From assembly GCF_025998535.1 (NCBI RefSeq), contig NZ_AP024233.1, positions 1,152,217-1,216,216 of the forward strand: a stretch of 64,000 nucleotides of DNA. Reading direction: 5' to 3'. The first letter of the stretch is position 1. Every line of letters starts with the position of its first letter. The DNA is from Desulfolithobacter dissulfuricans. GTDB lineage: Bacteria; Desulfobacterota; Desulfobulbia; Desulfobulbales; Desulfobulbaceae. Of this stretch, positions 45,472-55,139 are shown piece by piece. The notes under the pieces are model-generated. The model saw only the letters and a list, made by a program, of their open reading frames with translations, was not told where the DNA came from and did not search any database. The position numbers and the translations under genes are program-made.

Positions 45472-48400
45472 TCACGGGGTCTGCGGGCCTTCCACGAGCC
45501 GGTGGATCGTATTTTCGAACCGTACCGGCAGCCGCACGACCTGGCCGGCCTTGTTTCGAAACAGCAGGTAGCGCTGCCTGAGTCCGAACAGGAACAGCTC
45601 CCTGGTGATCTCCACATCCTTCTGACAGTACCTGGTCAGGATATCCATTCTGCCCTGCCTGAACCATTCGAGGGCCTGCAGTCCATTGCCGCTCTTCTGT
45701 ATTCCCAGGGTGTTTTCCGCCAGTCGGTCCAGGCTGAGGCGGTAGCCGAGCTGGGCGGATATCTCTTCCAGGATGTCAAACGATGGCAGGGTGGAGAGCT
45801 TCCTGGAGGTGTAGTAGGAGAGCACCCGGTTGTCAAAACGTTTGTTGTTGAACCCGACCACCATATCGAGGGAAAAGAGGTGGTCGAGGAGCTCATCGAT
45901 CCGTTCCTCGGTAAAATGGAGGCAACGATCCTTCCGACTGTCATAGAGCACGGCCACCGAAATACGCATCAGGTGGGCCCGGTGCCATCCGCCCACCTCC
46001 TGGGCCGAGAGCTGGGTCTCCACGTCGAAGACACCCCAGCGCTCCGGCAGGATTTTTTGTATTTTTTGTATATCTTGTGTGTTTTGTGTATCTGGTCCCT
46101 TTTTCTCCGGTCGGTGGTGGCCTGAGGAGACGGCTGGCCGGTCGTTTGTTGCCGAGGCGATCTCCATGGTTCGTAAAGGCCGGGAGGGTGTCTTCGGTCG
46201 CCTGGTCCGTTGTTTATCCTTCCGTCCCGGACCCAGGAGCAGGTTCAGGAGATGGAGGCAGGCGTGCTTGTCGATGGGCCGGTTGCCGGAACCGCACTTG
46301 GGAGAATGGACACAGGAGGGGCAGCCCCGGTCACAACCGCAGCCGCTGACCGTTTTGCGGGTCTGTTCCAGCAGGGTCTGGATACCGGAGAATCCCTTTT
46401 CGGTCAGTCCGATGCCACCGGCATGGCCGTCATAGATGAAGACGGCCGGTCCACCTGCCTGCTCATGGAAGGGATGGGAAATACCGCCGATATCGTTGCG
46501 GTCACAGAGGACCATCAGCGGCATGATACCTATGACCGCATGTTCCAGGGCATGGATGCCGCCCATGAAGTGCATCTGCTGTTTTTCCAGCCGATGCTGT
46601 ATCCAGGTCGGAATATCGATCCACAGTCCCCTGGTTTCAAAGATCTGCGGTGGCAGATCCAGGGGAAAGCGGCCGATCATCTTCTGGGAGCCGACCAGAT
46701 ACTTGGCGTAGCCGGTGATGGTTTCCGTTACCCGGAGGATACCATAATGAACCCTGGTGGCGCCGCAGTTTACGGTGGCCAGGGTCTCAAGGATTTCGGT
46801 GACCTTGGTGGTCATGGGCCGGGTAAAGTAGGGGACCGATACCGGCCTGACCAGGACCTCTCGCCCTTCCAGATCCAGGCTGTCCACGTGCCAGGTCCTG
46901 GCCATGTGCAGATAGATGGCGCCGGGATGGCACTCCTTGACGGCCCGCAACCCGTCCACCTCCCCCAGCAGTTCGCGGTTGTCCCGCCTGAAAATATGGA
47001 ACCGGGCGCCGCTGCCCCGCAGGTCCACCTGCCGCTGGGGGTATTTTCTGGCTGCAAACCAGGTGGTCCCGTCGGCAGACTGCAGAAGCGCTCCCTGACC
47101 GGTGAGTTTGTCGAGCAGGCCGGGAAATCGTTTAGGATCAAGGTGGGGATCATCGGCCGTCAGGGGCAACTCGGCAGCGGCGCAGACCAGATGCTGTTCG
47201 GCAATGATACGGTTGTCCGGGTTAAGGGTGACCGGCTCCACTTCGCGCTGGAAAAAATCATCGGGATGGCGCATGAAGTGCTGGTCCAGGGCATCTTCGT
47301 GGCCGATGAGAACGACCAGGGACTCCTGTCCTGCCCGGCCCACCCGGCCGGCCCTCTGCCAGGTGGCCATCATGGAGCCGGGATAGCCCACCAGGATGCA
47401 GATATCCAGGTTGCCGATATCGATCCCCAGTTCCAGGGCCGAGGTGGAAATCACCCCAGAAGCTCTCCGCTGGCCAGTTTTTCTTCTATGGCCCGGCGGT
47501 CTTCGGGGAGAAAGCCGGCCCGGTAGGAGGCGATTTTCCCTTCCTGCCGGCGTCCCTTCAGCCGCCGGGTGGACCACATGGTGATCAGTTCGGTCATCTT
47601 GCGGGACTGGGTGTAGACAATGGTGCGCAGGTTGCGGTGCAGGGCCGCGTCCAGGAGCATGGTTCCACAGCCGGCGGCCGAATCCTGCGGCTGCAGGAGA
47701 ATGACATGCCGGGCACCCTGCGGCGCTCCGGAGCGGGTCACTACCCGCACCTGCCGGCCCAGCAGGTTGCGGCCAAGCTCTGTCGGGTTGCCCACCGTGG
47801 CAGAGGAGAGAACAAAGACCGGATCCGCGCCGTAAAGGTGGCAGATGCGCTGCAGTCGCCTAAGCACCCAGGCCATGTGCGAGCCGAAGACTCCCCGGTA
47901 GGTATGGACCTCGTCGATGATCACATGGGTGAGGTTGGCAAAGAGATGTCCCCATATCTCGTGGTAGGCGAGCAGGGAGAGATGGAGCATGTCCGGGTTG
48001 GTGATCAGGATGGCGGGCAGTGATTCCCTGATTTTTTTGCGCTGGTACGCGGTGGTGTCACCGTCGTAGATACTGCTCAGGATGCGGGGGAACGCTGGCT
48101 GACCGGACAGCAGCTCTCCCATGGCGGTGATGGCCCGGGCCTGGTCCTGAGCCAGGGCCTTGAGCGGAAAGAGATAGAGTGCCCTGGCCTGTGGATTTTC
48201 CAGGAGGGTGGCAAAGACCGGCAGGTTGTATATCAGGCTCTTGCCGCTGGCCGTGGGGGTGGAGATCAGGACATCATCTCCCTGCTGGATCAACTCGATG
48301 GCCTCGGCCTGGTGCGAGTAGAGAGCAGAGATGCCCATGGCCTCCAGCAGGTCGGTCAGGCCCCCGGGGAAAACCCTGGCGTTCTTCGCGGTCCTGGCGT

Positions 48401-48503
48401 CGATGGCTGGAAAAGTTCTGCAGGCCACGACCTGGGGACCAAACCGGTCCGAGTTTTTCAGGGCGGTAATATATTCTCCCACCGGAGATGGTTTTTCAGG
48501 CAC
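45472..48503 (-). CDS. DEAD/DEAH-box helicase fused to a DEDDy-type exonuclease (MrfA-MrfB-like), one frameshift
   Basis: Two frames overlap at a CCCC run (plus 47454-47457, G-run on the coding strand). One added base restores GELLGVISTSALELGIDIG and a 1010-residue protein. Order: SF2 helicase with Walker A TPTASGKS 82-89 and DEVH 197-200; helicase C-terminal lobe (ELGIDIG, QRAGRVGRAG); a Cys-rich metal motif C722/724/728/731/737; a low-complexity linker to about 822; then an RNase H-like exonuclease with D827, E829, D891, Y959 and D963. The helicase part resembles B. subtilis YprA (MrfA) and the nuclease YprB (MrfB), encoded there by adjacent genes and linked to mitomycin-damage repair. Confidence 0.87.
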
Positions 48504-48682
48504 TGGAATTATCTTTTACGTTTTATGTTTTGCGTTTTAAATGTTAAGTTCACAGTTCGTCCTTAAATTCCTGCACGGGAGCGCAGCCCGTGGCGAAACA
48601 AACCCCTGTGAATAAGGGGGTCGGTGTCTGCGTACCTGTTCACCGGACAAGAGATAACCAAACACGTTGAAATCGCTGTATC

Positions 48683-50400
48683 ATGCTGACTGTAGCCACC
48701 CTCGGACCTGAACACTGCCACGCCTGGCAGGCCGCCAAGATGTATGCCCCCGGTGCCGCGATACGGCTCTATCCCCATACCACCGGGCTGATCGAAGCCT
48801 TTGCCGCCGGCGAGGTGCAATTGGCCATCGTGCCCATCTATAATACCAGGGAAGGGGAGAACAAACAGTATTTCCGTCTGTTTGAAAAAATAAGAGATGG
48901 CTACTGGATCGACAATATCCTCCTGTCGGCCCACCTGTCGCTGGGCGTTTTCGATCCGGCCATCTCCAAGGAGGATCTGCAGGTGCTGGTGGGCAAGCGG
49001 CCCGTTCTCAGCCAGAGCGAGGAGTATATCACCAGCAACTTCCCCGACATCACCCTGATGAGTGTCACCGACCTGGACCAGACCATCCATGAAATCCGCG
49101 AGCTGGGCCTGCCGGCCCGCGGGTCATCGATACCGAGGAGATGCTCGTCGCCCGGGGGCTGCATATTCTCGAACGGGAAGTGGCACCCCATAACAGAACC
49201 AGATACGCGGTGCTGGGGCCGGAGTTGGCTGTGCCCACCGGTTATGACGCCACCGCCTTTATCACCCGGCCCCTGGAAGACCGGCTCGGCATGCTGGTGG
49301 ATATCCTGGGCGAGTTTTCCCGGCGCGGGATCAATATCCTTGACATGCGGGCTGAAAACGACGTCAAGACCCAGAAACTGCAGATTTATATCGAGGCCGA
49401 AGGGCATATCCAGGACCCGGTGATGGCCGATGCCATTGCCCATGTGGAAAACCGGGTGATCCAGGTGCCGGGTGCCATCCGCCTGCTCGGTTCTTTCCCC
49501 CGGCTGGACATGCGGGTGAAATACATCCGTTCGTTTGGCTTCATCGGCACCGGCGACATGAGTAAATGGTTTGCGGACCGGTTGCAGCATGAGGGATACG
49601 AGGTGCTTCTGAGCGGCCGTTCCACTACCCTGCGGCCCGAGGAGATGATCGACCAGGTGGACGTGGTGGTGGTCTGCGTACCCATCTCCGCCACCGTGGA
49701 AACCATCCGCCGGTACGGGCCGCGTATCCAGGACGGCAAGGCGCTCATCCTGCTGGCCGGAGAGTCGGAGACCACCCTGGATGCCGCCCTCGAGGTGACC
49801 GGGCCCGGGGTCGAGGTCATGCTGGTGCATAATCTCTGGGGTCCGCAGACCGCGACCATGAAGGACAAGAACGCCATCGTCGTCCGTACGCCGCGCAGTG
49901 GACGGCTGTGCACCGAATTCGAGGCCTTTCTCTACAAGCATGGGGCCGATATCTTCCACGATTCGCCCAGTAAGCACGATCTGCTCATGGGTGTTGGCCA
50001 GAAGCTGCCCACCGTCATCTCGGTTGCCCTGGCCATGACCCTGGAAGCCAACGGGATAACCAGCGAGGATATCGCCAGTCATTGTACGCTGACCTCGCTT
50101 TATCCCATTCTGGCCATGGCCAGGGTCCACTCGCAGAATCCGCGAACCTATGCGGAGATCATGTCCACCAGTGGGGCGAGCCGCAAGATTGTCCATGATT
50201 TTCTCGACAATCTCGCCCGGGTCTCGGTCATGGCGGATCAGGCCAGGATCAGCGAGCTGTGCAGACTCATCGACCACAACTCCGACTATCTCACGCCGGA
50301 GTTCCTCCAGGCCCGCATGGCCCAGGCCAAGGCCGTGGACCAGGTGCTTGGCCGGATGGTCCAGGGCGCCGGGGTCCGGTTGCCTGAGGCGGACAGCTGA
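48683..50400 (+). CDS. Prephenate dehydratase-ACT-prephenate dehydrogenase fusion, one frameshift
   Basis: Frame one runs to about residue 147 (LPARG); frame two resumes with VIDTEEMLVARG. The break is at GGG 49121-49123; one added G gives 572 residues. Part one resembles prephenate dehydratase (TVATLGPE start, AIVPIYNTREGENK near 52), with the TRF-type motif as NRTRYAVLGPE near 172. An ACT domain (FITRPLEDRLGMLVDIL near 195) follows, then TyrA-type dehydrogenase with GFIGTGDMSKWFADRL near 288 and VHNLWGPQT (catalytic His) near 388. It could make both phenylpyruvate and 4-hydroxyphenylpyruvate, or the dehydratase part may be a regulatory relic. Confidence 0.83.
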
Positions 50401-50476
50401 AAGCCATCCCGGGGTTCAGGGGAATTGCGGGTACGGAGGACTGAAATACAGGCGTGTCTTGCGCAGCGGCGATCGT

Positions 50477-50599
50477 ATGGAGTTGACCCGGCGGGCTGAA
50501 ATGAGTACCATCATCCGCCGTGAGGAGATCCCGGCCAGGTTCGTGACCGGGAGACCATCGATGGTCTTTCCTGCAAAACAGGTCCGTATCGTGTGGTAA
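50477..50599 (+). CDS. Possible small protein (40 aa)
   Basis: ATG 50477 to TAA 50597-50599. A basic, Arg-rich small ORF in the gap after the prephenate fusion. No clear Shine-Dalgarno. It ends seven bases before the better-supported small membrane protein. Low confidence. Confidence 0.3.
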   Translation: MELTRRAEMSTIIRREEIPARFVTGRPSMVFPAKQVRIVW

Positions 50600-50605
50600 G
50601 GACGA

Positions 50606-50722
50606 GTGAAACGAGATAATAAAAAGAAATTTTCCCCCAATACATTTCTGATCATTCTTTTCATTGGCTGGTGTCTGTTTCTCTTTGCCCGCTCCATGGG
50701 GAGCGGCGGAGGACCGAGCTGA
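50606..50722 (+). CDS. Small single-pass membrane protein (38 aa)
   Basis: GTG 50606 with AAGGA four to five bases upstream; stop TGA 50720-50722. The product has a basic N-terminus (MKRDNKKKFSPN), one strongly hydrophobic helix (about 13-28, FLIILFIGWCLFLFA) and a short Gly-rich tail. Topology suggests N-in. Not recognised. The rest of the 50401-50810 gap holds an inverted repeat GTTCCAC/GTGGAAC near 50737-50756 before the zinc-ribbon gene. Confidence 0.5.
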   Translation: MKRDNKKKFSPNTFLIILFIGWCLFLFARSMGSGGGPS

Positions 50723-50810
50723 CAACCCTTTCCTGTTCCACAGGATAGTGGAACCAACTGTGCACTGCCTCTAAAGGATACTGTCAGATAAATAAAGGAG
50801 ACACGAGGTC

Positions 50811-51464
50811 ATGCTGGAACTTGCACTGAAATTTCTTGAGGAAAAACATACCTGCCCCCATTGCAACGAGGAACTCACCCTCTGCCATGCGCCGCCTATC
50901 CATGTCGGCGACGGCCTGGGTTGGGGTTCCGAGTACCTGTTTATCTGCCTGAACAACGACTGCCCCCTGTTTGTCAACGGCTGGGAGTATATCGAGACCC
51001 AGTTCGGCCATTCGGGTTCCTATCGGTTCATGCGCATACCCAATTCCGATGAGAGCTACAACATGATGGTGGGCGGCAAGGACGCTTTTACCGGCTCCGT
51101 GGTCGATATCGAGGCCCTCAAGCGGCAGAATGTCCGGTACCAGAAGGAGAAGGAGGCCACCGCCGCCCTGGACACCTGCGTGGCGGAGAAGAATCTCGAG
51201 CCGGTTCTCTACCTTCTGCTGGACAATGCGGCCACCCTCAGTGTCCGCAAACGGGCCGCGGAACTGCTGGCGCCGATCAACGATCTGGCCTGTATCGAAC
51301 CGCTGCGTAACCACAAATTCTCCAATTCCCATCTGGAGCAGGCGATCAATATGGCCATCACCGCGATCCTCAAAGCCCATTACCTGAAGGAATGTCCCTA
51401 CTGCGCCGAGCTGATCAAGGAGCGGGCCAAGTACTGTAAACACTGCCACAAGGATCTGGATTGA
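50811..51464 (+). CDS. Zinc-ribbon protein
   Basis: The 217-residue protein has an N-terminal ribbon (C15/C18 with C46/C51), a helical HEAT-like middle (about 115-190, EPVLYLLLDNAATLSVRKRAAELLAPIND), and a C-terminal ribbon C195/C198/C209/C212 (CPYC...CKHC). It has the look of a cytosolic adaptor. The family name is unknown to me. Confidence 0.82.
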   Translation: MLELALKFLEEKHTCPHCNEELTLCHAPPIHVGDGLGWGSEYLFICLNNDCPLFVNGWEYIETQFGHSGSYRFMRIPNSDESYNMMVGGKDAFTGSVVDIEALKRQNVRYQKEKEATAALDTCVAEKNLEPVLYLLLDNAATLSVRKRAAELLAPINDLACIEPLRNHKFSNSHLEQAINMAITAILKAHYLKECPYCAELIKERAKYCKHCHKDLD

Positions 51465-51480
51465 TCGGATCGTTTTCTAC

Positions 51481-51509
51481 TTGCCAAAGCTTTTTCTTAC
51501 GGGTATAAG
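51481..51509 (+). promoter_or_regulatory. Sigma-70 promoter for tRNA-His
   Basis: TTGCCA (51481-51486), 17-base spacer, TATAAG (51504-51509). It lies 13 bases before the tRNA 5' end. Confidence 0.75.
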
Positions 51510-51521
51510 AGCGGAGCACAT

Positions 51522-51599
51522 GGTGAGCGTAGCTCAGTTGGTTAGAGCACTTGGTTGTGGCCCAAGAGGCCGTGGGTTCGAGTCCCATCGCTCACCCCA
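51522..51599 (+). tRNA. tRNA-His (anticodon GTG), CCA encoded
   Basis: The acceptor stem GTGAGCG/CGCTCAC pairs perfectly and has the His-specific extra G at -1 opposite C73. The D arm GCTC...GAGC, the anticodon loop TTGTGGC within CTTGG/CCAAG, and the T arm GTGGG-TTCGAGT-CCCAT are all intact. CCA is encoded in the genome. A promoter is upstream and a terminator follows. Confidence 0.98.
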
Positions 51600-51610
51600 C
51601 AAAGAATGAA

Positions 51611-51650
51611 AAAGGTGCTGCAGTCCAAAGCGACGGCAGCACCTTTTTTG
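51611..51650 (+). terminator. Terminator after tRNA-His
   Basis: AAGGTGCTGC pairs with GCAGCACCTT across a 14-nt loop; the stem runs into six T. It also separates the tRNA from the convergent sigma-54 regulator. Confidence 0.85.
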
Positions 51651-51797
51651 GTTTCAAGGTCCGGCGGTGCGCCCGGCAGCGGATTTTGCCACCGGGATGG
51701 TTTTGTCGGTCTGCCAGGCCCGGCCCGGCTGTCAGCCTTCCTCCTTCTTCTTTTTCTGCCCGGTGGCGTTGTCGATATCAATGCCCTGGTTCTGGTA

Positions 51798-51891
51798 TTT
51801 TTTCAGTTTGCGCCACAGCGATACCCGGTCAATGCCAAGAATGATTTTTTCAGTTTGCGCCACAGCGATACCCGGTCAATGCCAAGAATGG
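51798..51891. repeat. 47-bp tandem duplication at the 3' end of the sigma-54 regulator
   Basis: Two copies (51798-51844 and 51845-51891) differ only at the last base. The unit encodes the recognition-helix end of the Fis domain ([15 protein letters not shown]). Its length is not a multiple of three, so the C-terminus after the duplicated part is out of frame. Without it the tail would be roughly [16 protein letters not shown] plus a few Lys/Glu. Confidence 0.92.
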
Positions 51892-53213
51892 CGGCCGCCC
51901 GTGTCTTGTTGCCGTCCACCGAGCGGAGTACATCAAGGATGTAGCGCCGTTCATTCTCCTCCAGGGTCAGGCAGGGCACTGCCTCCGCAGTGGCCGGGAC
52001 GGATGTCTCGCAGGAGTGGATCGGAGAGACGGTGATCGTTCCCGGACTGCTGATCTCGCGCGGCAGGTGGTAGATTTTTATCTCCGGTTCGTTGCACATG
52101 GCCAGCGAGCGCTCGATGATATTTTCCAGTTCGCGCACATTGCCCGGGTAGTCATGGTCCTGGAGGGCTGCCATGGCCTCGGGTGAGATGGATTTGATAT
52201 GATCGTCCGGGCCCGGGTACTTGGCAAGAAAATGGTGCACCAGCAGGGGGATGTCGTCCTTGCGCTCGCGCAGCGGCGGGATATGGAGGGAGACAACGTT
52301 GAGCCGGTAGAAGAGATCCTGGCGGAAACGTCCTGCCATGGCTTCCTCCTGCAGGTTGCGATTGGTGGCGGCCAGAATCCGGATATCCACCGGGATCTCA
52401 CGCGTTCCCCAACCCGGATAATCTTGCGTTCCTGGAGCACCCGCAGCAGTTTCACCTGCATGGTCATGGGCATCTCGCCTATTTCATCAAAGAGCACCAC
52501 CCCGCCATTGGCTGATTCCAGCAACCCCTTGCGCCACTTGGAGGCACCGGTGAAGGCCTCCTTCTCGTGGCCGAAAAGCTCGTTGAGCATCAGCTCTTCG
52601 GTGAGTGCCCCGCAGTTGATGGGCAGGAACCGGTTGTTGGCCCGCGGACTCAGCTCATAGATTGTCCGGGCAACAAGCTCCTTGCCAGTGCCGGTGTCGC
52701 CGGTTATCAGCACATTGCAGTCCATCTGGGCCACCTGGGCGATATCGTCCTTGAGCCGCAAAATGGCGTGGTTCTGGCCGATGAACTGGGTTATGCCTTC
52801 CTTGGCAGTTATCTGACGACGCAGGTTGAGGACCTCGCGGCGGAGCAGGGTTTTCTCCAGGGCCCTGGAGACCAGGTCGCGTAACTTGTCTATGTTGAAG
52901 GGTTTGGGCAGGTAATAAAAGGCTCCCTTGTTCATGGCCTCCACCGCCGAGTGGACGGTGGCATAGCCGGTGATGATGATAACCTCGGCGTCGGGGCCAT
53001 GTCCTTGACAGCGGTCATCACCTGCAACCCGTCCACCTCTGCCATCTTCATGTCGGTGATAACCAGATCGAAACGGTGGGCCTGCAGCTTCTGCAGCGCC
53101 TCTTCGCCGCTGACCGCCTTCTGGACGAAATAGCCATCTTTTTCCAGTACATGGGAGATGTTTTCCCGGTTCACCAGGTCGTCATCGACCACCAGGATGT
53201 GTATGTCAGTCAT
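51803..53213 (-). CDS. Sigma-54-dependent response regulator, two frameshifts
   Basis: Three overlapping frames rebuild one NtrC-type protein of about 470 residues when one base is added at each of two C/G runs (plus 52993-52996 and 52407-52410). Receiver: VVDDD 8-12, phospho-Asp54 in VITDMKM. The AAA+ domain has Walker [17 protein letters not shown] (sigma-54 contact loop; Glu where Gly is usual) and [10 protein letters not shown]. The C-terminal Fis-type HTH is [20 protein letters not shown]. The start at 53213 precedes [12 protein letters not shown]. The adjacent kinase at 53313-54728 is its likely partner. The C-terminus is altered by the 47-bp duplication. Confidence 0.88.
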
Positions 53214-53312
53214 GGGATGGGGATATCCTGAAGGTAGGGTTTGCCGGTTCACGGAACGTTTGGCCTGTCCGGGACCTGAGTACTTGTCCGCACCAGGGGT
53301 AACGGTATGGTT

Positions 53313-54728
53313 TCATGAGCTCACCTCCTGTTCCGGCAGGGGCAGGGTGATGAGGAACAAGGTTCCCAGGCCCATTTCGCTCTCTACTGAGATCGAGCCG
53401 CCGTGTTTGTTGATGATGCCATAGACTACCGCCAGGCCCAGGCCAGAGCCTTCTCCTTCGTTCTTTGTGGTGAAAAAGGGATCGAATATCCGTCCAAGAT
53501 CTGCGGGATCTATCCCGCAGCCGGTGTCGCGCACCCGAAGGACGACCCGGTGTCGCTCCGGCTGACTGGCGGCTGAAAAGGAGATGGTACCCGGGCCTTC
53601 GCCAATGGCCTGGACACCGTTTAAAAGCAGGTTCAAGATAACCTCGGTCATCTTGTGGCGATCCAGGCGCAGGGTAATATCCTCCGGAATGGCAATCTCC
53701 ACCTGGACCGTTTCGGGAATCTCATTGGCCGCCAGCTTCACTGCCTGCTCTACCACGTCGGCCAGGGCGACCAGGCGGGGGAAAAATTCATGATCCCTGG
53801 AGAAATCGAGCAGGCTGGAAACGATCCTGCCGGCCCGCATGGCCTCATTGTGGATAGTTTCCAGCATCTGCGAGGTTATCTCCGGATCTCCGCTCTCCAG
53901 CTCGGCCAGACCGATCTGGCTGGAGGTGGCGATATTGTTGAGCGGATTGTTGAGCTGATGGGCCGCGCCGGCGGCCAGGGTGCCCAGGGAAGAGAGCTTG
54001 TGGGACTCAATGAGTCGTTTCTGATCTTCTTCCAGTTCCCGGACCATGTGGTTGAAGGCCTTGAAGACGGTCTGGGTCTCGTCATCGCCCCGCTGATCCG
54101 TGACAATGGGCCGGAAGGTGCCACGGGCAATGTCAAGGGCGGCCTGTTCCAGTTTTTTGAGCGGCTGAAAGACCCCGCGCCAGATGGAAAGAGAGATCAG
54201 GATAGAGATCATCGCTGACAGGGCCACGATGATGAGCAGCCGCTGTTTGAAGCGCTCCACCATGGCCCGCTGCCTGGCCTGGCATTGCAGGAGCAGTTGA
54301 CGGCCAAAGGTCTGCAGCTGGTCTCCGATGCGACCGATATCCCTGGTCAGTGGCTCCGGCCAGGCCTGCACTTCCGTGGTTGCGGCCAGTTCATCCATGA
54401 GCTGGCCGTATCTGGCCAGTTCTTCGAGCTGGGTTTTCCTGGAAAGTTCAAGGTCGCGGGTTAGCGGCAGCTTTTCCATCTTCAGGCCCAGTTGTCTGAT
54501 CAGTTCCCGGTTTTTTTTCAGGGCGTGTTCACTGTGGTATAGAAGATAGTTTTCTTCGGTTTGTCGCAGCAGTTCCACCAGCACGTTGAGGCGACTGTAG
54601 AGCTCCATGTTTTCCAGCCCGGTATTGAACTGTCTGAAATCCCTGAACGGCACCACGCAGAGGATCCCCAGGATCAGGAAATGGGTGACACAGCTCAATA
54701 TAAGCTTGCTTCGCTGGTTGATACGCAT
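53313..54728 (-). CDS. Membrane sensor histidine kinase
   Basis: The 471-residue kinase has two TM segments (about 9-27 and 163-185) flanking a helical periplasmic domain, a HAMP domain (about 188-240), H-box AAGAAHQLNNPLN near 258-270 and ATP boxes N (LNLLLNGVQAIGEG), G1 (DTGCGID), F (FDPFFTTK) and G2 (GSGLGLAVVYG). It diverges from the regulated promoter region and is followed by the sigma-54 regulator, so the two form a typical pair. Confidence 0.93.
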   Translation of the reverse strand: MRINQRSKLILSCVTHFLILGILCVVPFRDFRQFNTGLENMELYSRLNVLVELLRQTEENYLLYHSEHALKKNRELIRQLGLKMEKLPLTRDLELSRKTQLEELARYGQLMDELAATTEVQAWPEPLTRDIGRIGDQLQTFGRQLLLQCQARQRAMVERFKQRLLIIVALSAMISILISLSIWRGVFQPLKKLEQAALDIARGTFRPIVTDQRGDDETQTVFKAFNHMVRELEEDQKRLIESHKLSSLGTLAAGAAHQLNNPLNNIATSSQIGLAELESGDPEITSQMLETIHNEAMRAGRIVSSLLDFSRDHEFFPRLVALADVVEQAVKLAANEIPETVQVEIAIPEDITLRLDRHKMTEVILNLLLNGVQAIGEGPGTISFSAASQPERHRVVLRVRDTGCGIDPADLGRIFDPFFTTKNEGEGSGLGLAVVYGIINKHGGSISVESEMGLGTLFLITLPLPEQEVSS

Positions 54729-54801
54729 GGTTAAAGCTGTATGCTCCCGGGTGGCATGGTTGGAAGAAATGGTCGGAATGCAGTGTGCCCTGTGTCATAT
54801 C

Positions 54802-54939
54802 GCAACATGTTGCTAATTGCAACACTTCTCTTGCCCGGGTGGCTTCGCGGCAGACCAGAGGTCATCTATCTGCTCATCCTTGTTGCAAATGTTGCACTTT
54901 GTATCACTCTAATGGCTGATTGCGTTTCAAAGTGCAACA
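54802..54939. promoter_or_regulatory. Cluster of TGTTGC/GCAACA inverted repeats (putative enhancer sites)
   Basis: TGTTGC 54808-54813 and GCAACA 54819-54824 form an inverted repeat with a 5-base spacer; GCAACATGTTGC (54802-54813) is itself palindromic. TGTTGCACTTTG (54890-54901) is matched by CAAAGTGCAACA (54928-54939), a perfect 12-bp inverted repeat. Another TGTTGCA is at 54881. They lie 95 to 230 bases upstream of the -24/-12 promoter, the usual distance for sigma-54 activator sites. Confidence 0.65.
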
Positions 54940-55033
54940 AAAAAGTGCATTTTAATTGAATGGATGCATCTGTATTTTTGTTGTTATCAGATAACATGTT
55001 GAAATTTAATATAAATATATTTTTTGTTCATCC

Positions 55034-55049
55034 TGGCACGAACAGTGCT
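55034..55049 (+). promoter_or_regulatory. Sigma-54 (-24/-12) promoter
   Basis: TGGCAC-GAACA-GTGCT has the invariant GG and GC at a 10-base interval, as RpoN promoters require; the -12 box reads GTGCT rather than TTGCA. It lies 91 bases before the USP-like gene and drives the plus-strand locus. The sigma-54 regulator is encoded next door. Confidence 0.75.
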
Positions 55050-55139
55050 ATTAAGAAGAGGGTGACAAACAACGTCCTGGGATGATGGGATATTTCCAGG
55101 TGCGCTCCTGAACTTTATCTCTGCTGAAAAGAACCAGCG

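Noticed and set aside
54741-54959. 72-codon plus-strand ORF with hydrophobic stretches in the divergent intergenic region
   Set aside because: It overlaps the activator palindromes and has no convincing RBS. Repeated TGTTGC/GCAACA elements create hydrophobic codons by chance.
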